DNA of 64,000 nt from G965267605 sp965267605 (GTDB taxonomy: Bacteria > Bacteroidota > Bacteroidia > Flavobacteriales_E > Vicingaceae). The number at the start of each line of letters is the position of its first letter. Position 1 is the stretch's first letter. This document shows, piece by piece, positions 57,759 to 64,000 of the stretch. Made by a program: the position numbers and the translations under genes. Below the pieces are notes generated by a model. The model saw nothing but the letters and a program-made list of their open reading frames with translations. It had not been told where the DNA came from and made no database searches. Location of the stretch: contig OZ254088.1 of the NCBI GenBank assembly GCA_965267605.1, forward strand, positions 3,596,001 to 3,660,000. Direction: 5' to 3'.

Positions 57759-58922
57759 TCAGAAACTTCCCTTCACCCTCACATATACCCCGTTGCCAAT
57801 ATTCTGGAATTTGCCCGTATCCAACCATACGCTTTGACCAAAAACCGCGATCTCCCAGTTATCCGACATGGAGTAAGAATAGGTGGGCATGAAGAAGGCT
57901 GTGTTGACAATCGGAGAGTAGATGGTGGTAATCCCAGCACCAGATAAAGGGGTAAGTGGATAGTTGACGCTGGCGATTATGTTGTACTTGGTGGGCATCA
58001 TGTTCTTTGCGGATAGCGGTGTAGTAAACACATTGGTTGCGGTTCCCAATGAACTGTCTAACCCACCTGAATTGAACAATATTCCCCCTGTTAGAAATAG
58101 TTGGTTCCCGAAAACGTAGTCTGCGGAAATGCTGGCGCTCATCTGACCACTCGTGTCGTTCCAATTCTCTTGGGGTACGAAATAGGTGACCTCACCTTTG
58201 AAGCCCGCACCCTTAATGTTTCCAGCCCAGCCCACACCCAGCGCATAGTCTGTATTCCACCAGGCACCTAGTACCTGAAAGTCGTACCCCCATTTGTTGA
58301 ATTGGTACTTGGCGCCACCAATCCAATCTGACGAATCCTTCCCTGGTTTCACCACCACCTCTGCACTGTTCATTCCCATGAACCGTTGGATGCGCAATGC
58401 GTCTGAACCCGGTCGCTCTTCGTAATCGAAATCTACGAGTGAGTAGGCATTGAAAAGGTCATTGCTGTTCCAGAATAAATTGGTTCCCCAGTTCACACGT
58501 TGTCTCCCAGCGGTGATGGCCCATTTCTCATTGGTCCACCTAAACCATGCCCGATCAATTTGAGACAGCAGCACTAATGATGAATCATCTACGATCACGT
58601 AGCTCATATCTACAAAGCCAGGGTCTACGTCCAGTACTTTGCCATAACCTCCCGGTACAGATTTTGGCGTAGCACCTAAGAACAACCGATTTCGGAATTC
58701 GATTCCCAGTTCGGTGTTCTTCTTTGTGGGATACAATCGAAAATTCATCCTGTTGTGTACCAAGTTGTCCAGGACCATGTTTCTCGGAGTGGAACCGAAA
58801 CTGGCAATCTGCATGTTTTTGATGTAGCCCTGAAGTGTAATCCACTCTCTTTTAGTAGAATCTTCCTGACTGAAAGCCAGTGTTGCTACAAGAAACAGTG
58901 ATATTACGGCAAAGGCCCGCAT
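57759..58922 (-). CDS. Outer-membrane beta-barrel (porin-like) protein
   Basis: The ATG at 58922 overlaps the upstream stop (TGATG), giving 387 residues with a signal peptide ending FLVATLAFSQ. The mature protein alternates short strands and aromatic residues (WAITAGRQRVNWGTNLFW is a strong barrel motif) and ends YVRVKGSF, with the terminal F of outer-membrane proteins. It resembles DUF1302/alginate-export-like barrels in pattern only. Being last in the TetR-ABC operon, it may form the outer-membrane part of the same system. Confidence 0.8.
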   Translation of the reverse strand: MRAFAVISLFLVATLAFSQEDSTKREWITLQGYIKNMQIASFGSTPRNMVLDNLVHNRMNFRLYPTKKNTELGIEFRNRLFLGATPKSVPGGYGKVLDVDPGFVDMSYVIVDDSSLVLLSQIDRAWFRWTNEKWAITAGRQRVNWGTNLFWNSNDLFNAYSLVDFDYEERPGSDALRIQRFMGMNSAEVVVKPGKDSSDWIGGAKYQFNKWGYDFQVLGAWWNTDYALGVGWAGNIKGAGFKGEVTYFVPQENWNDTSGQMSASISADYVFGNQLFLTGGILFNSGGLDSSLGTATNVFTTPLSAKNMMPTKYNIIASVNYPLTPLSGAGITTIYSPIVNTAFFMPTYSYSMSDNWEIAVFGQSVWLDTGKFQNIGNGVYVRVKGSF

Positions 58923-59608
58923 CACTTTCTGATGTCAGAAACGATTTGTCCGTCTTCCAGGGTGATTACTCTTCTGGCTCGATCAATTACCCTTTGATCG
59001 TGGGTAGAGAAAACGAAGGTGATACCCTCCTCGCTGTTAAGTCTTGCCATGATATCGAGCAAGTTGGATGCTGACTTCCCATCGAGATTGGCGGTAGGTT
59101 CATCGGCAAGAACAAAATCCGGTTTTGAAGCCAACGCTCTGGCCACAGCAACACGTTGTTGTTGCCCACCACTAAGCTGTCCGGGCCGGCTATTTTTCTT
59201 GTCACCCAACCCCACTTCTTCCAACAGACCATTAACGCGCTCCTGCATCGCTTGTTTGTCAGCCTTTTGCATCAGCATGATGAACTCAACATTTTCTTTG
59301 GCGGTTAATACCGGGATGAGGTTGTAACTCTGGAACACAAAACCTATGTGATTCAATCGGAAATTGATCAGCTCATTGTCCGACATTTTGTTCAGCGCAT
59401 TTTGATTCACCTCCACATCACCGGAGGTAGGTCGATCTAACCCACCAATGATGTTCAATAATGTTGTTTTTCCCGATCCGGAAGGTCCAACAATGGCCGT
59501 GAACTCATCGTCTTCGATCACAAGGTCAACCTCGTTGAGCGCGTACACGGGTACAGCGCCCTCATAAACCTTGCTTAGTTTCTTGGTTTCAATTACTGTG
59601 TTGCTCAT
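58922..59608 (-). CDS. ABC transporter ATPase, LolD-like
   Basis: A 228-residue nucleotide-binding protein of the MacB/LolD class. Walker A GPSGSGKTTLLN (about residues 40-51), signature LSGGQQQRVAVARAL, Walker B VLADEPTANLD and the H-loop STHDQRV. It should pair with the two FtsX-type permeases encoded directly upstream (4-base ATGA overlap). Confidence 0.93.
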   Translation of the reverse strand: MSNTVIETKKLSKVYEGAVPVYALNEVDLVIEDDEFTAIVGPSGSGKTTLLNIIGGLDRPTSGDVEVNQNALNKMSDNELINFRLNHIGFVFQSYNLIPVLTAKENVEFIMLMQKADKQAMQERVNGLLEEVGLGDKKNSRPGQLSGGQQQRVAVARALASKPDFVLADEPTANLDGKSASNLLDIMARLNSEEGITFVFSTHDQRVIDRARRVITLEDGQIVSDIRK

Positions 59609-60813
59609 ATCTTTCGAATTGCTTCAACAGGTTTTAGCTTCAATGCCTTTCTTGCTGGGTAGATAGCCGCTAGAATAGCCATGATTACAACCATTATAGT
59701 TACCGAAACATATTCTTGTGTTGGTAATTGTGGGTAAATGATATTCGAGAATCCCATGTCTCCATACGCGGCATCTCCCAGGTTGATTCCGTTCTCACCG
59801 AAGTACGAAATGGAAAGTTTGGAGATCAACAAACCAATGGGCCCACCGATCAGGGTAAGCATCACCGTCTCAATCATAATCATACTAAACACCCTGCCCT
59901 TTCCCATGCCAATGGCCATTAGCATACCTATCTCTCTTACACGTTCCAGCACCGCCATTAACATTGTGTTTACAATACTGAACAATAGCGCCAGCAGGAT
60001 AATTCCAACAATAAAAACTGTGTACATGCCAATGGCCTCAACCATGTATCGGAAACCTACTTGTAGATCTAACCAGGGCAACACTTCAACATCGGGATAC
60101 TTGTCACTGAATTCCTTGGCAAAAGGTTCGGCCAGGTCATGGTTTGAAAGCAGTACGGCAATTTCATGAACGTTATTACCTAACCCAGCAAGTCTTTGAA
60201 AGTCCGCCTTTCGGATGAAGATGTTTGCCTCATCATACATTGGATTTGCGCTTTCATAAATCCCAACCACTTTAAAGGCCGTTGGCACGATCTCCCCATT
60301 TACATCCTGAAAAGTGAGGATGATTTTCGAACGGAGTTTGACCTTGTATTTCTCCGCAATCTTTCTGCTGATTAGAACGGGGTTACGCTTCACACCCTTG
60401 AAGTACTCACCTTCTACTAACCTGTCATTAAGTCTCGTGAGCTTAGCTTCCTGTTCTGGATCAATTCCAACAGCGCGTGCTCCACCGTTGTAGTTGGCTG
60501 ATCCGATCATAACTGTTCCTATTGTCCTTGAAGTGGCAGCCAGCACCTCATTTCTACCGCCCAGCTCTTCCATAATTTTTGCTGAGTGGGGTACGGTCAA
60601 ACCTACTGTATTCTCATCCAGAAACCCTGGAGCATGGAATTGCAGGTGTGAGATTTCGGATTCAATCACCTGATCAATCTTGTCACTCATCATTCCGTTA
60701 ACGAATGCGGAAGCGAAAATACCGGCCCACAAGCCCAGTGCCATGGCCGTTATCACAACCCCACTTCTAACCTTGTTTCTCCATATGTTCCGCCAGGCGA
60801 CTTTAACTAACAT
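59605..60813 (-). CDS. ABC transporter permease, FtsX/LolE-like (second copy)
   Basis: The ATG at 60813 overlaps the upstream stop (TGATG) and gives 402 residues; a TTG one codon earlier is less likely. Topology is one N-terminal helix (about 18-42), a long periplasmic MacB-PCD-like domain (about 45-260), then three helices with ERVREIGMLMAIGMGKGRVFSMIMIETV and a C-terminal PARKALKLKPVEAIRKI. Paired with the upstream permease it forms a LolC/LolE-like heterodimer. Confidence 0.9.
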   Translation of the reverse strand: MLVKVAWRNIWRNKVRSGVVITAMALGLWAGIFASAFVNGMMSDKIDQVIESEISHLQFHAPGFLDENTVGLTVPHSAKIMEELGGRNEVLAATSRTIGTVMIGSANYNGGARAVGIDPEQEAKLTRLNDRLVEGEYFKGVKRNPVLISRKIAEKYKVKLRSKIILTFQDVNGEIVPTAFKVVGIYESANPMYDEANIFIRKADFQRLAGLGNNVHEIAVLLSNHDLAEPFAKEFSDKYPDVEVLPWLDLQVGFRYMVEAIGMYTVFIVGIILLALLFSIVNTMLMAVLERVREIGMLMAIGMGKGRVFSMIMIETVMLTLIGGPIGLLISKLSISYFGENGINLGDAAYGDMGFSNIIYPQLPTQEYVSVTIMVVIMAILAAIYPARKALKLKPVEAIRKI

Positions 60814-62027
60814 CAATTTCTCATGTATTCGATAGCATTGATTCTCAAAATCTTAACAACAGGGTAAATGGCGATGACCGATGCAATGATTGCGATGATA
60901 ACTGCCTGTTGTAAGAATATGGCCGGGTCCGTTGAAAACTGCATAACGGCTTCCATGCCATACTCTTCGTAAATGTCGCCCATGTCCTCCCCAAACCTGA
61001 TCGGGTTTACGTTGAAATAATAGGAGACAGGGTAGGCGCCCAGCATCCCCAAAAATGCCCCGGCTACGGACATCATAAGTACCTCAAGCCAAACCATTAC
61101 GGCCAGTTTCCTTCGTCTCATCCCTACAGCTACCAACACACCCAGTTCGCGTTTCCTTTCTGCAAGCATCATGAGCGAGGTGCCGAATATTCCGAATGAG
61201 ATCACCATGTACAGAATGAACATGAATACATACCCTTCTACCCGGTCTGTGTCGATCATCTTCTGGATCTCAGGCATGAGTTGGTACCAGTCCATTACTT
61301 CATAGGTGGTGTCCAGTTCAGTTCGAAGGTGATTAGCGGTTTGAACGGCCATGGAGGGATCTTCCAATTCCAGGATCATATTGTTAATCATACCGTCCAG
61401 ACTGTAGAACCATTGCGCCTCTTTCAATGGCATGAAGACCATTTGCTTGCTTAGCTCCGGGTTACCAAATTTTACAATCCCCTTTATTGGATACTTTCCC
61501 TCAGCGCTGATGCCATGGTAACCCTGGCCCATGAGTATAAGTGTGTCGCCAACGCCAACTTTCAGATACTCCGCCAGGCCATCACCAACCAATACAGATT
61601 TGTCATCGGATGAAATGTACTTGCCTTCGGCAACGCGTTCATTCAATTGATTGAACTTAGATTCCTGTTCAATATCAACACCCACAACCATAGCCACTTT
61701 GGTCATACTATCAGATGCGGTTAACGCGAAGCTCTCGATACGCTGTAGATTACCAACCACGCCTTTTGTTGATGCCACCTTTTCGAGTAGTTCAGGTGTT
61801 GGTTCGAAACTGTTATCGATGGTTCGTTCGTTCCAATATCCACTGGTGTGCACCTGGGCGTACCCCACAAAAGATCCAACCATTGAATCAATCATGTTAC
61901 CATATACCCCTTCTTTCACACTCATCATTGCAGAAGAGAGAATTACTGCGAAGAAGATCGACATCATCGTGATGAGCGTTCGTCTTTTGTTCCTCCATAT
62001 GTTTCGCCAGGCGAGCCGGAATACCAT
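60813..62027 (-). CDS. ABC transporter permease, FtsX/LolC-like (first copy)
   Basis: A 404-residue permease with the same plan as its neighbour: N-terminal LAWRNIWRNKRRTLITMMSIFFAV, periplasmic domain, then ERKRELGVLVAVGMRRRKLAVMVWLEVLM and C-terminal PVVKILRINAIEYMRN. Conserved WRNIWRNK starts in both permeases suggest tandem duplication. Its ATG overlaps the stop of the LolA-like gene by one base. Confidence 0.9.
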   Translation of the reverse strand: MVFRLAWRNIWRNKRRTLITMMSIFFAVILSSAMMSVKEGVYGNMIDSMVGSFVGYAQVHTSGYWNERTIDNSFEPTPELLEKVASTKGVVGNLQRIESFALTASDSMTKVAMVVGVDIEQESKFNQLNERVAEGKYISSDDKSVLVGDGLAEYLKVGVGDTLILMGQGYHGISAEGKYPIKGIVKFGNPELSKQMVFMPLKEAQWFYSLDGMINNMILELEDPSMAVQTANHLRTELDTTYEVMDWYQLMPEIQKMIDTDRVEGYVFMFILYMVISFGIFGTSLMMLAERKRELGVLVAVGMRRRKLAVMVWLEVLMMSVAGAFLGMLGAYPVSYYFNVNPIRFGEDMGDIYEEYGMEAVMQFSTDPAIFLQQAVIIAIIASVIAIYPVVKILRINAIEYMRN

Positions 62028-62776
62028 TATTTAACCTTGCGCATGTTTTGGGTGGTGAAGAAGTTGTCAGTTAAACCAATGTCGTACTGAATGGAGGTAA
62101 GGGTCATTATGGTCTTCTGGCCCTTTTTGTCCTCGGGAATGAGCTCCATTTTCGTGGCAACCTTGCGATTGGATATAGTCTTTACCTCAGATGAGTGCAT
62201 TGTATTGACCAGATATCCATCCTCATCGTACATCTGAGCACGCAGTTGTACGTAGTCCTGTTTATCAATGTGAGCGACTACCTTTCCCCAAACCACAGGC
62301 GCCTCAGGTTTAGGGATCATCTGAATCTTGTAACATTTACGGCCATTGATTGTTGACTCACCCAGTAACTTATGGGTGTAATCGTTAATCTGAGAGGATT
62401 CTCTTACCAGGTCGTCATTTGTGAAATCAGTTCCCATCCAGCTTTGCATCATCATGCTTGGGGGCATTTTGATCGTGCGCTCGATGGCAGGCATCCAGCT
62501 CCATACTTCCTTCTTTCTTTTAAGAAAGGCCTTACCTTTTTCCTTTGCCGGGGAAGTGATGAGGATAAGACTTAACTCTTCCCCTTTAGCCCAGCTCTTC
62601 ATCTTCATCTCACGTGACCATTTGGGCCGGATGATGGTGATGGTCATTTCGCTTTTGGATGATTTCACCCCGCGGAAATTCTCTTCCGCTTTTCGAATGA
62701 TCTCTTTTGGATCTTGTGAAAGGACGTTAAGGCTCCAGAAGGCAAGGACAATACAAGTGAGTGTTCGTAGCATCAT
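62027..62776 (-). CDS. LolA-like outer-membrane lipoprotein-sorting protein
   Basis: A 249-residue protein with a signal peptide (TCIVLAFWSLNVLSQ). The fold signature is that of the LolA-like lipoprotein-sorting family: DPKEIIRKAEENFRGVKSSKSEMTITII, KGKAFLKRKKEVWSWMPAIERTIKMPPSMM, and DFTNDDLVRESSQINDYTHK. LolA carries lipidated proteins across the periplasm. Being cotranscribed with two FtsX-type permeases and a LolD-like ATPase makes a dedicated lipid or lipoprotein export route likely. ATG at 62776 or 62773, overlapping the tetR stop. Confidence 0.88.
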   Translation of the reverse strand: MMLRTLTCIVLAFWSLNVLSQDPKEIIRKAEENFRGVKSSKSEMTITIIRPKWSREMKMKSWAKGEELSLILITSPAKEKGKAFLKRKKEVWSWMPAIERTIKMPPSMMMQSWMGTDFTNDDLVRESSQINDYTHKLLGESTINGRKCYKIQMIPKPEAPVVWGKVVAHIDKQDYVQLRAQMYDEDGYLVNTMHSSEVKTISNRKVATKMELIPEDKKGQKTIMTLTSIQYDIGLTDNFFTTQNMRKVK

Positions 62777-63348
62777 ATAAAGTGTTCTATCAAATACTGT
62801 TTGGCTTTTTCCGCAGGAAAATGATCGGGGTCCAGTAGACAGTGCATTTGTACACCATCCAATACCGCACTGAAATACCTCATTCTGGCCATCGGGTCGT
62901 GATGTCCCTTTTCTTTAAAGTAGGTTATCAGGGATGCCAGATAAGGCTCAGTGCGAGGCATCATCTCAGCCATCAATATTTCCGTAACATCCATTTGAAA
63001 GGCCAGTGACATGTACAATCTCCACTTCTTAGGCTCTTGCAAGGCGATATCGACACTTAACCGGATCATTTCCTCAAGCCTGGGATCATCAATCTTTTCG
63101 TTGGGTTGAATATTCAGCAGCGACATGGCTTGATTGAAGATCTCGGTGGCCAATTGAACAAGCACATCTTCCTTGCTTTCGAAATAATTGTACATCAACC
63201 CTTTGGAAATGCCAGCACGTTTTGCAATTCGGCTAACAGATGAAGCGTGGTAACCTTCCTCTGCAAAAACGTGGAGAGCGGCATCAAGAATGGCCGCTTT
63301 TCTTTCCTCACGAATCGCTTCAAATTGTTCAGCTGTTCTTGGGCTCAT
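62773..63348 (-). CDS. TetR/AcrR-family regulator
   Basis: A 191-residue regulator with the N-terminal HTH (residues about 12-55) EERKAAILDAALHVFAEEGYHASSVSRIAKRAGISKGLMYNYFESKEDVL. The C-terminal ligand domain is undefined. It is first in the operon LolA-like, two permeases, ATPase and barrel, and its operator overlaps its own promoter. It likely represses the whole set until an inducing ligand, perhaps an envelope-damaging compound, appears. Confidence 0.92.
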   Translation of the reverse strand: MSPRTAEQFEAIREERKAAILDAALHVFAEEGYHASSVSRIAKRAGISKGLMYNYFESKEDVLVQLATEIFNQAMSLLNIQPNEKIDDPRLEEMIRLSVDIALQEPKKWRLYMSLAFQMDVTEILMAEMMPRTEPYLASLITYFKEKGHHDPMARMRYFSAVLDGVQMHCLLDPDHFPAEKAKQYLIEHFI

Positions 63349-63357
63349 ATTTTTTGA

Positions 63358-63382
63358 TTGACCAAACGGTCAGTCAAAGATA
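63358..63382 (-). promoter_or_regulatory. Promoter and TetR operator of the exporter operon
   Basis: On the minus strand TATCTTTG (63375-63382) is an exact TAnnTTTG box. It overlaps the inverted-repeat sequence TTGACTGACCGTTTGGTCAA (63358-63377), a form often bound by TetR regulators. Binding there would block initiation near 63369. Confidence 0.6.
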
Positions 63383-63449
63383 TATAAGTTTTTCGATCCG
63401 GAATATGATGTTGATCAGTTTTCTAAATGAGATAGGAGTAAACGGAGGT

Positions 63450-64000
63450 CTACTCTGCACCGGAAACCACTACTACGAACTCTCCTTTGGGTTCAGTTGC
63501 TTCGAAGTAGGCTTTCAAAGCCGGAGGGGTTCCACGAAGCGTCTCTTCGAATTTCTTGGAAATCTCACGAGAGATAGAGATTCTCCTTTTTTCACCGAAA
63601 TGTTCTTCGAGTTCTCCCATCAACTTGACGATGCGGTAGGGCGATTCGTAAAGAATGATGGTTCGGTGTTCGGCTGCAAGTTGTTTGAGTTTGGTTTGGC
63701 GGCCCTTTTTGTGAGGAAGGAATCCTTCAAAAATGAAGGAGCTGGTAGGTAACCCCGAATTTACAAGGGCGGGTACCATGGCTGTTGCTCCGGGAAGGCA
63801 TTCAACTTCAACACCCGCCTTTACACAGGCGGCAACCAGCATTTCACCTGGGTCAGAGATTCCGGGAGTACCTGCATCACTTACCAAGGCCATGTCCTTT
63901 AGGGTCAATTCCTCAACCAGTCCATCTACAACTTTGTATTCATTGTGTTGTCCAACAGATTTGGTTGGCTTTTGAATCTCGTAATGGTTAAGCAGTTTGG
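63450..64000 (-). CDS. rsmI: 16S rRNA (cytidine(1402)-2'-O)-methyltransferase, C-terminal part
   Basis: Only the last about 183 residues are in the window; the N-terminus lies beyond 64000. The visible part includes LVSDAGTPGISDPGE (SAM-binding), CLPGATAMVPALVNSGLPTSSFIFEGFLPHKKGRQ and YESPYRIVKLMGEL, all diagnostic of RsmI/tetrapyrrole-methylase-fold proteins. It methylates the ribose of C1402 in the 16S decoding site. It ends 68 bases before the TetR promoter on the opposite side. Confidence 0.93.
   Translation of the reverse strand, partial: KLLNHYEIQKPTKSVGQHNEYKVVDGLVEELTLKDMALVSDAGTPGISDPGEMLVAACVKAGVEVECLPGATAMVPALVNSGLPTSSFIFEGFLPHKKGRQTKLKQLAAEHRTIILYESPYRIVKLMGELEEHFGEKRRISISREISKKFEETLRGTPPALKAYFEATEPKGEFVVVVSGAE

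Noticed and set aside
1..64000. Prophage, insertion sequence, CRISPR, tRNA, rRNA or replication origin
   Set aside because: I saw no transposase, integrase, spaced direct repeats, cloverleaf tRNA or dnaA-box cluster; the palindromic elements carry no genes.

Overview
The window reads as a chromosomal segment of a member of the Bacteroidota, most likely Flavobacteriales. Supporting signs are two proteins with C-terminal type IX secretion (T9SS) sorting domains, the rplM-rpsI-rpsB-tsf-pyrH-frr block, DUF3108/DUF3098 proteins, a DNA primase without zinc-finger cysteines, Bacteroidota-type promoter boxes (TAnnTTTG, sometimes with an upstream TTTG/TTTC about 19 bases away) and A-rich leaders without clear Shine-Dalgarno sites. 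I cannot name a genus. Coding density is very high. No gap between genes exceeds about 250 bases, and I see no rRNA, tRNA, CRISPR, prophage or transposase.

1-15.1 kb: a partial tandem amidohydrolase, a small membrane protein, hflX, a T9SS protein with a duplicated domain, then the translation block (rplM, rpsI, rpsB, tsf, terminator, pyrH, frr) and a secreted beta-helix T9SS protein. A leftward set follows: DUF3108 protein, tryptophan 2,3-dioxygenase-like protein, M23 peptidase, radical SAM/SPASM protein. 15.1-22.2 kb: rnpA overlapping an S41 protease, an O-antigen-ligase-like protein with a convergently overlapping family 9 glycosyltransferase, and a compact arsenic operon (arsR, arsI/cadI-like, arsC, aquaporin) followed by an alkyltransferase-like DNA-repair protein.

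22.2-43.4 kb: mrp and a NifU-domain gene, separated by a three-gene cassette (HTH regulator facing away from two envelope proteins); leuS; then a long rightward housekeeping run: ftsX, DUF3098, uppP, truB, queA, ispD, rlmN, polyprenyl synthase, YwqK-like lipoprotein, dnaG, mscS, ClC channel and a large polytopic membrane protein. 43.4-47.4 kb holds the most unusual locus: an Lrp regulator, a glutathione-synthetase-like ATP-grasp ligase, and a fusion of an N-formylglutamate-amidohydrolase domain to a DUF1704 (HExxxH/QEGLA) metallopeptidase. Ligase plus DUF1704 peptidase formally resembles the eukaryotic tubulin tyrosine ligase / MATCAP pair, so a reversible amino-acid tagging cycle is a testable idea.

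47.4-64 kb: small envelope proteins, recJ with a DAHP synthase/chorismate mutase, APS reductase and a sugar-nucleotide epimerase, an outer-membrane barrel, a SpoIIE-type phosphatase with an extracytoplasmic sensor, a six-gene TetR-controlled ABC system resembling a dedicated Lol pathway with its own outer-membrane protein, and partial rsmI. Two related palindromic repeats (32.7 and 53.0 kb) and one GC-rich palindromic element (56.0 kb) lie between genes. The last is flanked by two diverged copies of the neighbouring gene's 3' end.
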